From NCBI GenBank assembly GCA_000471045.1, contig KI301992.1, positions 2,240,060-2,304,059 on the forward strand: a stretch of DNA of 64,000 nt, read 5' to 3'. Position numbers and translations under genes: made by a program. The notes under the pieces were generated by a model. That model made no database searches. It saw only the letters and a program-made list of their open reading frames with translations, and was not told the DNA's origin. Source of the DNA: an actinobacterium LLX17. GTDB lineage: Bacteria > Actinomycetota > Actinomycetes > Propionibacteriales > Nocardioidaceae. Shown here one piece after another: positions 8,452 to 15,928 of the stretch (its first letter is position 1; each line of letters opens with the position of its first letter).

Positions 8452-8477
8452 AACTATGCAGCGATTGCTGACTAGTT
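8452..8477 (-). promoter_or_regulatory. CmtR operator overlapping the cmtR promoter
   Basis: A two-level inverted repeat: AACTA (8452-8456) pairs with TAGTT (8473-8477), and CAGC (8459-8462) with GCTG (8467-8470) around GATT. The -10 box CATAGT (8458-8453, minus strand) lies inside it, ending 7 bases before the cmtR start codon. Autorepression by CmtR is the natural reading. Confidence 0.65.
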
Positions 8478-8487
8478 GTCGAGTTCG

Positions 8488-8622
8488 TCAGGCCGCCGCA
8501 CGCACTCCGCGCTTGCCCTCGGGATTGCTGGCAGGGGTCAGCTCGACGAGCCCATGGCGGGCGCAGAGCGCCGAGCGTAGGTCTGGCACGTCTGTCTGGT
8601 GGTAGACGGGGGCGTTGCGGGT
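8488..8622 (-). other. Possible tail of a lost gene in the cmtR upstream region
   Basis: Between the cmtR operator and the gene at 8666 one minus-strand frame is open from a stop at 8623-8625 to a TGA at 8488-8490 and ends LTPASNPEGKRGVRAA. It has protein-like composition but no good start codon and no family I recognise. It may be the 3' end of a gene lost when the island was assembled. Confidence 0.2.
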
Positions 8623-8665
8623 CTAGGAGTTAATCGAGCGCCGACCGCCGTGCCGGCTCCGTATA

Positions 8666-9103
8666 GTGAGTGACGTGAGATGGCGACGCGACTCAGCGAA
8701 GGGTCCAGTTGCGCGCTCGGCCATTCTGGCTTTGCTTTGCGGGGCGATCGTCGTCGGCATTCTTGGGATGCACAGCCTTGGGGTGGCTGCGCAGGCGGCG
8801 ACGTCGCACCACTCGAACGTCAGTTCCTTCGACGGCGAAGGTCAACATTCGGTGTCTGGGCATGGACAGGATGCGGGCGAGGGTGGCGAGGGTGACTCCT
8901 CCTTCCTGTCCGCTTGCGGCGGGGTCATGCTCGCCTGCCTGACCCTGTTGATGGCTTTCGGCGCCTACTTGGTGCTTCGAAAGGCAGGACGGCGGCGGAT
9001 CCTGTGGACCCGTCTGCGGCCGTTCCTGTTCCGGCTTGGACACCCTCAGTGTGCTTTTCAGGTGATTACACCGCTACAACGCTCCTGCGTTATCCGCTGC
9101 TGA
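8666..9103 (+). CDS. Small histidine-containing membrane protein (DUF6153-like)
   Basis: 145 residues from GTG 8666 (an in-frame GTG at 8675 is the alternative). Two hydrophobic segments (SAILALLCGAIVVGILGMHSLG and GVMLACLTLLMAFGAYLVL) flank an outward-facing, His/Gly/Asp-rich loop that could bind metal. The first segment with GILGMHSLG resembles the small actinobacterial DUF6153 proteins often found beside DUF305 genes in copper loci. It is followed by the DUF305 lipoprotein after 64 bases on the same strand. Function unknown; family assignment is tentative. Confidence 0.6.
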   Translation: MSDVRWRRDSAKGPVARSAILALLCGAIVVGILGMHSLGVAAQAATSHHSNVSSFDGEGQHSVSGHGQDAGEGGEGDSSFLSACGGVMLACLTLLMAFGAYLVLRKAGRRRILWTRLRPFLFRLGHPQCAFQVITPLQRSCVIRC

Positions 9104-9167
9104 GAGGCGACGGGCACGTCGACGTTGCGTGCACCTGCCCCCTTTCATCAGCCTTCAGGAGACACAC

Positions 9168-9740
9168 ATGCGTTCCAGCAAGAAGATCTTGGCGACCCTC
9201 GTCGCCCTCGCGGCAGCCGCGACTCTTTCCGCCTGTTCCGACTCAGACTCACCCTCCGGGGACAGCAAGAACTTCAACGAAGCAGACGTGAAGTTCGCCC
9301 AAGACATGATCCCGCATCATCGCCAAGCGACTGAAATGGCGGCGCTCGCGCAGGACCGATCAGTGAACGTTCAGATCTTGGAGCTCGCCGAGAGCATCGA
9401 GTCTGCCCAGGAGCCGGAGATCGAGACGATGACTGGCTGGCTCGAGGCGTGGGGTGAGGACGTGCCGCAGGAGATGTCCGGGGAGATGGACCACTCCAGT
9501 CACGCGGGCATGCCGGGAATGATGAGCGCCGAGGACATGGCGGCACTTGAGGGCGCAACCGGCCCCGAGTTCGACCAGATGTTTCTGACCATGATGATTC
9601 AGCACCACATGGGGGCGATCGAGATGGCCCAGGCGGAGGTCAGCGACGGCAAGTACGACGATGCGGTCAAGCTCGCTACTTCCATCGAGCAGGAACAGGC
9701 GGATGAAATCACCCTGATGGAGCAGCTGCTCAACCGCTGA
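9168..9740 (+). CDS. DUF305 lipoprotein (ferritin-like, copper-associated)
   Basis: 190 residues from ATG 9168 behind AGGAGACACAC; an ATG at 9129 would add 13 residues ahead of the signal peptide. The signal peptide ends in the lipobox LSAC (Cys23). Two repeats carry the DUF305 signature: FAQDMIPHHRQATEMA and FLTMMIQHHMGAIEMA, each with the His-His pair and conserved Met. A Met/His-rich loop (MSGEMDHSSHAGMPGMM) separates them. DUF305 proteins form four-helix bundles and are abundant in copper-resistance loci; extracytoplasmic copper binding is expected but not proven for the family. A strong hairpin follows the stop codon. Confidence 0.9.
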   Translation: MRSSKKILATLVALAAAATLSACSDSDSPSGDSKNFNEADVKFAQDMIPHHRQATEMAALAQDRSVNVQILELAESIESAQEPEIETMTGWLEAWGEDVPQEMSGEMDHSSHAGMPGMMSAEDMAALEGATGPEFDQMFLTMMIQHHMGAIEMAQAEVSDGKYDDAVKLATSIEQEQADEITLMEQLLNR

Positions 9741-9747
9741 GCCACGC

Positions 9748-9786
9748 AGTTCCCCGGCTCGACCGAGAGGGTCGAGCCGGGGAACT
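9748..9786 (+). terminator. Strong stem-loop between DUF305 and F510_1955-like genes
   Basis: A perfect 17-bp stem (9748-9764 with 9770-9786) and a 5-base GAGAG loop, starting 7 bases after the DUF305 stop. There is no T-run, and the next gene starts only 19 bases later on the same strand, so it may act as a partial terminator or as a stabiliser of the upstream mRNA. Confidence 0.7.
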
Positions 9787-9805
9787 CTCCTACCGGAAGG
9801 CAGTC

Positions 9806-10630
9806 ATGTTCCATCGCAAACTGTCGGCGTCCCTCGTGGCCATCACGCTTCTCGGATCCTGCGGCACGTCCCCCAACACCGTTGAGCCCGCGCTACAACC
9901 CTTCGGCCACGTCCACGGCCTCGGGACCAACCCTGCCGACGACCAGCTCTACGTCGCCACCCATAACGGGGTGTACGTGGTCGAGGACGGCGCTCCCCTA
10001 TCGGTCGGTGCCAACCGGCAGGACACGATGGGTTTTGAGGTGATCGGACCCGACCAGTTCGTCGCCAGCGGACACCCCGCCGAGCTGGATCAACCGAACC
10101 CCCTCGGCCTGATCTCGTCAAGCGATGCTGGGCAGAACTGGACCGGGCTCAGTCTCGTCGGCGAGGCCGACCTGCACGCGATCGACGTCGCGGGCGACGG
10201 ATCCCTCGTGGCTTTCGACGCCGGCCGCGAGCAACTCATCCGCTCTTCGGATCAGGGCAGAACCTGGACTCTCATCGCCACGCAGTCCGGCGTGATCGAC
10301 ATCGTCGCCCTGCCCATTTCACCCTTCGCTCTGCTCGTCACGACGGCGGACGGACAGACGCTGAACGTCGCCGCCGACGGGGTCTCGTCAGCGGCCCCAG
10401 CCCCGCCGGGACTCACCTATCTCGACGCCACCGCCGAGGGAACCGTTGTCGGCGTCGATGCCAACGGTGACGTGTGGCGAACCAATGCAGACGATTGGGA
10501 GAAGCTCGGGACCCTTGAAGGTGCTGCCTCCGCGATCTCAACAGCAGTAGAGACTTGGTACGTCGCGGTGGGTGACGACATCCTGGGCAGCAGCGACATG
10601 GGATTGACCTGGAAACCGATACTCCAGTGA
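9806..10630 (+). CDS. F510_1955-type Asp-box (BNR) beta-propeller lipoprotein
   Basis: 274 residues from ATG 9806, with a GGAAGG site upstream. Lipobox LLGSC (Cys19) predicts a lipoprotein. HVHGLG followed by DDQLYVATHNGVYVV is typical of the F510_1955 glycosylhydrolase-like family. Three Asp-box motifs are visible: SSDAGQNW, SSDQGRTW and SSDMGLTW, each expected on one blade of a sialidase-like propeller. No sialidase catalytic set is evident, so enzyme activity is doubtful. Members of this family recur in actinobacterial copper loci beside DUF305 genes. The stop overlaps the start of the next gene (GTGA). Confidence 0.8.
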   Translation: MFHRKLSASLVAITLLGSCGTSPNTVEPALQPFGHVHGLGTNPADDQLYVATHNGVYVVEDGAPLSVGANRQDTMGFEVIGPDQFVASGHPAELDQPNPLGLISSSDAGQNWTGLSLVGEADLHAIDVAGDGSLVAFDAGREQLIRSSDQGRTWTLIATQSGVIDIVALPISPFALLVTTADGQTLNVAADGVSSAAPAPPGLTYLDATAEGTVVGVDANGDVWRTNADDWEKLGTLEGAASAISTAVETWYVAVGDDILGSSDMGLTWKPILQ

Positions 10631-11421
10631 CAGAACAAGGGCGCCACCGTGCGTCGAGCTCACGTGGTCGGTCGTCGCGACACAGGCATCGGGCGCCGAA
10701 ACGTCACCACCTGCGTCGAGTCGTAGTTGTCACTGTCGCCCTAGTAGGCGGCACAGTTGTCCTCGCCGGGGTCCAGGCGCTCGAGCAGCAGGCCGGACCG
10801 AACGGCGACGCCGTGGGCACCGTCCCGCCGACCCCTGCGGCAACGGACCCCCTCGCGACCGAGGCGCTGACGCCCGTCCCTCCACCACCACCGCCGCCCG
10901 CTCCGGTGGTACCGCCAGCGGGTCCCGGAACATTCACTGTCGCCAGCGGCGAGACCGCACCCACCGGAACGGGCGGCCCGATCGTCACCTACCGCGTCGA
11001 GGTCGAGGACGGCCTCCCGTACGCTCCTCTCGAGTTCGCGAGCGCCGTCGACGCCACGCTCTCCAGCGGACAGGGATGGGCCACCAAGGGGTACAGCTTC
11101 GCCCGACAGGCCGCCGCCCCGCTGAGGATCGTGCTGGCATCACCGGCGACCACTGACACGCTTTGTGCGCCTCTACGCACCCGCGGCGAGGTGTCCTGTC
11201 GCAACGGCGACGTGGTGGCCATCAACGCTAAACGCTGGACCGAAGGTGCTGAAGCCTACGGTGGCGATCTGGACTCGTACCGCATCTACGTCATCAATCA
11301 CGAGGTCGGACACGCGCTCGGCCGACCACATGAGCAGTGCCCTCATCCAGGGGCCTTGGCTCCCGTCATGCTTCAGCAGACGCTAGGACTGGAAGGCTGT
11401 CGCGCGAACCCCTGGCCATGA
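10627..11421 (+). CDS. DUF3152 protein: membrane-anchored zinc-metallopeptidase-like
   Basis: 264 residues; GTG 10627 overlaps the previous stop by 4 bases. Order of parts: a basic His/Arg-rich cytoplasmic tail (residues 1-34), one transmembrane segment, a Pro-rich linker (PVPPPPPPPAPVVPP), then a DUF3152 domain. The domain contains HEVGHALGRPHEQCP (first His at residue 225), a full HExxHxxGxxH metzincin-type zinc site, and cysteines that could form disulfides (LCAPL, VSCRNG, EQCP, EGC). It should act outside the cell on an unknown substrate. Coupling to the F510_1955-like lipoprotein gene suggests a joint function. Confidence 0.85.
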   Translation: MTEQGRHRASSSRGRSSRHRHRAPKRHHLRRVVVVTVALVGGTVVLAGVQALEQQAGPNGDAVGTVPPTPAATDPLATEALTPVPPPPPPPAPVVPPAGPGTFTVASGETAPTGTGGPIVTYRVEVEDGLPYAPLEFASAVDATLSSGQGWATKGYSFARQAAAPLRIVLASPATTDTLCAPLRTRGEVSCRNGDVVAINAKRWTEGAEAYGGDLDSYRIYVINHEVGHALGRPHEQCPHPGALAPVMLQQTLGLEGCRANPWP

Positions 11422-11527
11422 TCGCGAGCGCGCCCGGACCACTAATAGATGCCTGAGGGGGTATAGCGCATTCAAGTGGTGCACCACATCGAGTGCGTCC
11501 ATCGAGCGAGAAATTGGAGGTTGAGCA

Positions 11528-12244
11528 GTGACTGACTCACCAAGCCACGAGACTCACGACGAGGCCGCCCCATACACTCCCGAGCAAGCGTCCCACGAGC
11601 ACTCTCACGATGGGGGGCATCATGGCGGCGGAAGCCTGAACGCCATGGCCGCCAGCGCCACGCTCCACTGCCTGACCGGTTGTGCGATCGGCGAGATCAC
11701 GGGGTTGATCATCGGCACGGCCGTCGGACTGTCGACCGGGTGGACCATCGTCCTCGCGGTCAGCCTGGCATTCTTCTTCGGCTACCTGCTCTCCACCGTT
11801 CCGCTGGTGAAGACCGGGCTCGGGTTCTTCGCCGCCCTGGGAATCGTGTTCGCCGCCGACACTCTCTCGATCGCCACGATGGAGGTCGTCGACAACCTCG
11901 TCATGGCCGTCATCCCCGGTGCCATGGAGGCCGGCTTGGTGAACGTGCTCTTCTGGGTCGGCATGATGATCGCCCTCACGGCCGCCTTCCTGGCCGCCTA
12001 CCCGGTCAACCGCTACCTGCTGCAGCGCGGCAAGGGCCACGCACTGACCCACGAGTACCACGGCAGCCCCGCCGTCACGACTGGTTTCCGCCGCTACCTC
12101 CCGTCCTTCAGCACCGGCGCCCTCGTCGCCGTCATCGCCGCGTTCCTCCTGGGCGGACTCGTCGTCTCCGCCGCCGACGAGCTCGGAAATGGCAGCGACG
12201 ACAACTCCCACGCAGCTGCGCCCTCATCGGCCGTTCGGCGCTGA
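11528..12244 (+). CDS. DUF4396 integral membrane protein with His-rich N-terminus
   Basis: 238 residues from GTG 11528, with GGAGG 7 bases before it. The N-terminal 36 residues are rich in His, Ser and Glu (HEHSHDGGHHGGG), a likely metal-binding tail. Five to six transmembrane helices follow, with the DUF4396 signature TLHCLTGCAIGE (two Cys in the membrane region). DUF4396 proteins are often encoded in metal loci; the function is not established, and transport or storage of copper is only a guess. A half-site GGGGGTAT about 60 bases upstream resembles one arm of the CsoR-like operator near 14,660. Confidence 0.82.
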   Translation: MTDSPSHETHDEAAPYTPEQASHEHSHDGGHHGGGSLNAMAASATLHCLTGCAIGEITGLIIGTAVGLSTGWTIVLAVSLAFFFGYLLSTVPLVKTGLGFFAALGIVFAADTLSIATMEVVDNLVMAVIPGAMEAGLVNVLFWVGMMIALTAAFLAAYPVNRYLLQRGKGHALTHEYHGSPAVTTGFRRYLPSFSTGALVAVIAAFLLGGLVVSAADELGNGSDDNSHAAAPSSAVRR

Positions 12245-12256
12245 ACTCACCGGCCT

Positions 12257-12285
12257 TGGGTGCGGGACGCCGAGTCCCGCACCCA
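12257..12285. terminator. Bidirectional stem-loop between convergent genes
   Basis: TGGGTGCGGGAC (12257-12268) pairs perfectly with 12274-12285 around a 5-base GCCGA loop. It lies between the converging DUF4396 and DUF305 genes and can serve both. Confidence 0.75.
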
Positions 12286-12309
12286 GGGCAAGCGGCTTGA
12301 CAGCCGGAC

Positions 12310-13008
12310 CTACCGCGGCGACGCGAGCACCGGCCCCTCGCCGCGATCCCGTGGGGTCGCCCCGAGCAGGTTGAGAGCCGTGGTGAAGACCGTGGAGGAT
12401 GTGCCCGCCCCAGCCGCTTGGCCCTCGAAGTCGGGCACCGGACGCTGCTGTGCCTCCTCCTCAGTGGTCGCCGCCCCGTTCTCCTCGATGTCGGAGATCA
12501 GCCAGTCCATCTCCTTGATCTCCTTGCGCTGCGCCGCGATGATCTCGTCGGCGAGCTTGCGCACCCGTACGTCGTCGATGTCGGCCCGCTCGCTGGTCAA
12601 GATGGCGATGGAGTGATGGGGGATCATCGCCTTCATGTAGGACTGGTCCTCGACCAGCACCTGGGAGCGGGAGAGGTACAGGGCGGTGCCGCCGAGGACC
12701 ACGGCCATGGCCACGACGACCAGGTTGAGCGCCCGGTTCTTGTACATCATGCTGCGCATGAACGCGAGCATCACCAAGGCCATCGCCGCGCCCATCAGCA
12801 GCGCCATGTAGAAGCGCTCTTCACTCCACCGCACGTGATCGACGGCGAAGGCGTTGGTGTAGGTCAGGACGAACATCACTGCCGTCGAGGTCGCGATCAT
12901 GAGCCCGAACCGCAGATACATCCGTCGCTCGTGGCTGTTCTCGCCCTTGTTTGGCTCGTCCGGTTTCGTTGTTCCGGACTGAGCCTGCTCAGGTTCACGG
13001 GTGGGCAT
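12310..13008 (-). CDS. Membrane DUF305 protein with three N-terminal helices
   Basis: 232 residues from ATG 13008 (GGAAGGAC upstream). A hydrophilic start is followed by three hydrophobic segments (about residues 31-48, 66-84 and 92-110) and a single DUF305-type helical repeat, SYMKAMIPHHSIAILTSERA, with the His-His pair. Only one repeat is present, against two in the lipoprotein at 9168. The C-terminal 50 residues are hydrophilic and Gly/Ala-rich. It lies 42 bases downstream of the copper-storage gene on the same strand, so the two are probably co-transcribed. Confidence 0.82.
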   Translation of the reverse strand: MPTREPEQAQSGTTKPDEPNKGENSHERRMYLRFGLMIATSTAVMFVLTYTNAFAVDHVRWSEERFYMALLMGAAMALVMLAFMRSMMYKNRALNLVVVAMAVVLGGTALYLSRSQVLVEDQSYMKAMIPHHSIAILTSERADIDDVRVRKLADEIIAAQRKEIKEMDWLISDIEENGAATTEEEAQQRPVPDFEGQAAGAGTSSTVFTTALNLLGATPRDRGEGPVLASPR

Positions 13009-13050
13009 GGGATCGTCCTTCCTGGTCGATGCGACCGCCAGAGGATTGCG

Positions 13051-13452
13051 TCAGAGAGTGGCGATCAGGGCGCGGCAGGCTTCCTCACAACGACGGCAGG
13101 ACTCGGCGCAGATCTTGCAGTGCTCGTGCATCTCTGCGTGCTGGGCGCACTCATCGCCGCACGCCTTGCACGCCTCCGCGCAGGCTTCCAGGAACACCCG
13201 CGTCACGTTCGTGCCGTAACCGGACAGTCGCGACAAAGCCTTGCCGGTCGCGACGCAGATGTCGGCACAGTCCAGATTGGTACGGATGCAGTCGGTGAGC
13301 TCGGCGACCATGTCCTCGCTCAAGCAGGCGTCAGCGCACGCCGTGCAGACCTGCGCGCACTCGAAACACGCGGCGATGCACTCGGCCAGCTTGTCTCGAT
13401 CAACGCCACTCAGGTCGTTCGGGTGCGCCTCGAGCATCTTCGCTTGCGTCAT
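13051..13452 (-). CDS. csp: Cytosolic copper-storage protein (Csp3-like four-helix bundle)
   Basis: 133 residues with 18 cysteines arranged as CxxxC pairs along predicted helices (CIAACFECAQVCTACADAC, TDCIRTNLDCADIC, EACAEACKACGDEC, HCKICAESCRRCEEAC). This is the pattern of the Csp family (DUF326), in which a four-helix bundle fills with Cu(I) bound by cysteine thiolates and assembles as a tetramer. There is no signal peptide, which points to the cytosolic Csp3 type. GAGGAGGAAAG precedes the ATG. It is divergent from the ArsR gene at 13582, so that regulator may control it. The expected role is buffering or storing excess Cu(I). Confidence 0.9.
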   Translation of the reverse strand: MTQAKMLEAHPNDLSGVDRDKLAECIAACFECAQVCTACADACLSEDMVAELTDCIRTNLDCADICVATGKALSRLSGYGTNVTRVFLEACAEACKACGDECAQHAEMHEHCKICAESCRRCEEACRALIATL

Positions 13453-13581
13453 CTTTCCTCCTCAACCACAGCGGGGTCGCCGGGTGGCGACCGAGAGCCG
13501 CTGTCGTCATGACGGGGCCGTACCCGATACCCGTGCGGTCACACGGATGTGTGGGAACTCAATGCGGGAGATGATGAGGAC

Positions 13582-13977
13582 ATGACAGACGGAGCCGAAT
13601 CAGCCGATCACGAGCATCCGGTCGACCCCGAACGCGTCGCCAGAGCACGCGAGAGACTGCCAACGGCCGAGGAGGGCGACCGGCTCGCCAGCGTCCTCTC
13701 GATCATGGCGGACCCGACGCGGGCGCGATTGCTGTACGCCCTCGACGTTGTCGAGGAGCTCTGCGTGGGCGACCTGGCGCTGGCCCTCCTGATCAGCGAA
13801 GATGCAGCCTCATACGGATTGCGGGTGCTGCGCACGGCTGGGCTCGTCACGCGACGCAAAGTAGGGCGGGTCGTGTACTACCGCCTCTCCGACGGCTTCC
13901 CCGAACCACTTCGACAGCACTGCTTACGACAACTCATCGACATGTCGCGGTCCTCGGTCGACGACGACGATTCTTAA
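13582..13977 (+). CDS. ArsR/SmtB-family metal-sensing repressor
   Basis: 131 residues from ATG 13582 (GAGATGATGAGGAC upstream); a GTG at 13549 would add 11 residues. The winged helix runs from LSIMADPTRARLLYALDVV through ELCVGDLALALLISEDAASYGLRVLRTAGLV to the wing RKVGRVVYYRLSDG. The ELCVGD helix is close to the ELCVCD metal-site helix of CadC but keeps only one Cys. A His/Cys pair lies in the last helix (RQHCLRQL). The acidic, His-containing N-terminus (DHEHPVD) could contribute. It faces the copper-storage gene; a small inverted repeat CACAC-GGAT-GTGTG at 13540-13553 lies between them. The metal is not determinable. Confidence 0.85.
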   Translation: MTDGAESADHEHPVDPERVARARERLPTAEEGDRLASVLSIMADPTRARLLYALDVVEELCVGDLALALLISEDAASYGLRVLRTAGLVTRRKVGRVVYYRLSDGFPEPLRQHCLRQLIDMSRSSVDDDDS

Positions 13978-14639
13978 GCCGTCTGCTCAGTCGGAGGAGC
14001 AATACGATGGCTCGGGAAGTCTCGCAGTCCAGGCAATGAAGCGAACCAAGACTCAACATTGATTGACATCGGATACGTTATCGGCGGTATTCACGGCCGT
14101 CGCCGATCTGCTGGGCCCCACCTTGAGGTTGTTTCCGGCAGAACGCGACCCGGTCGGATCGATTCAGTCCCGTTGGGACTCGTTGCCTGGCAGACGACCG
14201 CGCCCCGAACAGGTGGGCCGTCGACTGGTCAAGGCCACACCTACCCGGCCCTGTGGTCAAGGCCCGGCGCAACAATTGTGGAGAGGCGCGGTGCTGCTGA
14301 CCCTTTTCCACGGCGAGCGGAAGAGTTCATCGGGTCCGCCCTCGTTCCCTGCGTGATGTCGATCGGGACGATCATCCGACTTCCGGCGACACTCTGAGAG
14401 AGCTGCACGAAGGCCCCGAGGCTGGGCTCGACCTGGCCAGTCGTTCGTCTCGACCTTGGTCTCGTCGGGCTTCGAGGCGCTGTCGAGCGCCTGTCCTCAG
14501 AGCTGCAGCAAGACCCCGCCGCAGACCCGACTTGGACAGGAAGCGGACAGGGCAGCGGCGCACGCTCAGTTCCGACGCCGAGACGACCCGCCCCCATGGA
14601 GGGAACGACACCTGGGAATACCCACCGCAGGCATTTCGG
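13978..14639. other. Gene-free, probably decayed stretch
   Basis: About 660 bases with only short, poorly coding frames. On the plus strand from 14063 the peptide TSDTLSAVFTAVADLLGPTLR recalls the start of ArsR-family repressors, then loses likeness, so this may be a decayed regulator. On the minus strand a short piece (QLSQSVAGSRMIVPIDITQG) looks protein-like but is unrecognised. No RNA gene seen. Confidence 0.35.
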
Positions 14640-14670
14640 TTGACCTGCATATACCCCCTAGGGGTATCTT
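14640..14670 (+). promoter_or_regulatory. Promoter of the cop efflux operon with CsoR-like operator
   Basis: ATACCCCCTAGGGGTAT (14651-14667) is a 17-base palindrome with 7-base arms, matching the TACCC-N-GGGTA core of CsoR copper-repressor sites. TTGACC (14640-14645) and TATCTT (14665-14670) fit -35 and -10 boxes with a 19-base spacer, and the palindrome fills that spacer. A 19-base spacer is also typical of MerR/CueR-activated promoters, so the regulator class is not settled; neither gene is in the window. Confidence 0.65.
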
Positions 14671-14713
14671 CAATTGCTAGTCAGTACCACCACCTTCTAG
14701 TCAGGAGAAAGCG

Positions 14714-14926
14714 ATGAACACCACCGAGTACCAGGTCACCGGCATGACGTGCGGGCACTGCGAGATGTCGGTCCGCGAGGAGGTCAGCACCGTTCCCGGC
14801 GTTCAGGGCATCGAGGTCAGCGCCCAGACCGGCAAGTTGGTCGTCACCTCCGCCACCCCCGTCGACGACGACGCCGTCCTCGCCGCGGTCGACGATGCCG
14901 GTTACACGGCGGTGCGCGCCTCGTGA
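14714..14926 (+). CDS. copZ: CopZ-type copper chaperone (HMA domain)
   Basis: 70 residues forming one HMA ferredoxin-like domain. The Cu(I) site is GMTCGHC in the first loop; the end reads [11 protein letters not shown]. CopZ carries Cu(I) in the cytosol and hands it to the CopA pump or to the regulator. AGGAGAAAGCG lies before the ATG. It is the first gene behind the CsoR-like operator and its stop overlaps the next start (GTGA), so the four-gene set copZ - secreted protein - copA - YHS protein is most likely one operon. Confidence 0.92.
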   Translation: MNTTEYQVTGMTCGHCEMSVREEVSTVPGVQGIEVSAQTGKLVVTSATPVDDDAVLAAVDDAGYTAVRAS

Positions 14927-15891
14927 ACACCGCAACCCGACTGGGCGCGTACGGCGCAGGACTGGCCCTCGTCTTCGGCGGCGCATTCGTCGCCGCCGAC
15001 GCCGGCGTCCCGCAGAGCACTGTCAGCAACTGGACCAAAGAAGCCGAAGGACACGACATGAACAACACCACCGGTGGCCACGGCGGCCACAGCGCCAGCG
15101 CCTCCACCCAGGCCAGCGCCGCTGTCCCCGGGGTCACCAGCGCCGTCGGAGGCTACCTGCTCACCCCCGTCTCCGCTCCCGCCCAGGCGGGCCGGACCGG
15201 GGACCTGTCGTTCCGCATCCTCGACGCAGAAGGCCAAGCCCTGACGAGCTTCGCCACCTCGCACGAGAAGGACCTCCACCTCATCGTCGTGCGCACCGAC
15301 GGCACCGGGTTCCGCCACGTGCACCCCACCATGGACGCCGACGGCACCTGGTCGCTGTCCTGGGAATGGGCCGCAGCGGGTACCTACCGGGTCTACACCG
15401 ACTTCGTCCCCGACGTCGACGGGGCAGCCGAGCCCATCACCTTGACCCGCACCGTCGAGGTTGGCGGCCAGGTCAGCCCGGCTACCCCCAAGGCCACCAA
15501 CACCGCGACCGTGGACGGGTACACCGTGGACCTGACCGGCGACGCGGTTGCCGGTTCCAGCTCCGAGTTGACCTTCAGGGTGTCGAAGAACGGAAAGCCG
15601 GTCACCAACCTGGAGCCCTACCTTGGCGCGTTCGCGCACTTGGTCGCGCTGCGCGACGGTGACCTGGCTTTCTTGCACGTCCATCCCGAAGGCGATGAGC
15701 CCACCGCTGGCGACACCGCCGGGCCGGATGTCGGGTTCGTCGCCGAGATGCCCACGCCGGGGCGGTACCTCCTGTACCTGGACTTCCAGATCGACGGCAA
15801 GGTCCACAGCGCCCCGTTCGTCGTCGACACGTCTGAAACCGACACCGATCCGGACTCCGGCACCGAGTCCGGTGACAACCACAGCCACTGA
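14923..15891 (+). CDS. Secreted or membrane-anchored copper-binding-like protein of the cop operon
   Basis: 322 residues from GTG 14923 (GTGA overlap with copZ). One N-terminal hydrophobic segment (about residues 6-25) can be an uncleaved signal anchor. A Met/His/Gly-rich stretch follows ([14 protein letters not shown]), then two Ig-like beta domains with repeated FRHVHP and FLHVHPEGD motifs and aromatic residues ([29 protein letters not shown]). The C-terminus is acidic with HSH. The His/Met clusters suggest extracytoplasmic copper binding. Related proteins lie between copZ and copA genes in other actinobacteria, but I know no proven function. It may receive copper from CopA. Confidence 0.75.
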   Translation: MNTATRLGAYGAGLALVFGGAFVAADAGVPQSTVSNWTKEAEGHDMNNTTGGHGGHSASASTQASAAVPGVTSAVGGYLLTPVSAPAQAGRTGDLSFRILDAEGQALTSFATSHEKDLHLIVVRTDGTGFRHVHPTMDADGTWSLSWEWAAAGTYRVYTDFVPDVDGAAEPITLTRTVEVGGQVSPATPKATNTATVDGYTVDLTGDAVAGSSSELTFRVSKNGKPVTNLEPYLGAFAHLVALRDGDLAFLHVHPEGDEPTAGDTAGPDVGFVAEMPTPGRYLLYLDFQIDGKVHSAPFVVDTSETDTDPDSGTESGDNHSH

Positions 15892-15928
15892 TCCGCTTCA
15901 TCCGCTTCACACACCGAAGGAGGAACCC

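Noticed and set aside
11455-11470. Second CsoR operator before the DUF4386/DUF4396 region
   Set aside because: Only one arm (GGGGGTAT) is present ahead of the DUF4396 gene; the other arm does not match.
12418-13512. Plus-strand frame of 364 codons over the DUF305 and copper-storage genes
   Set aside because: Both minus-strand genes have clear families and ribosome sites; the plus frame is a shadow.
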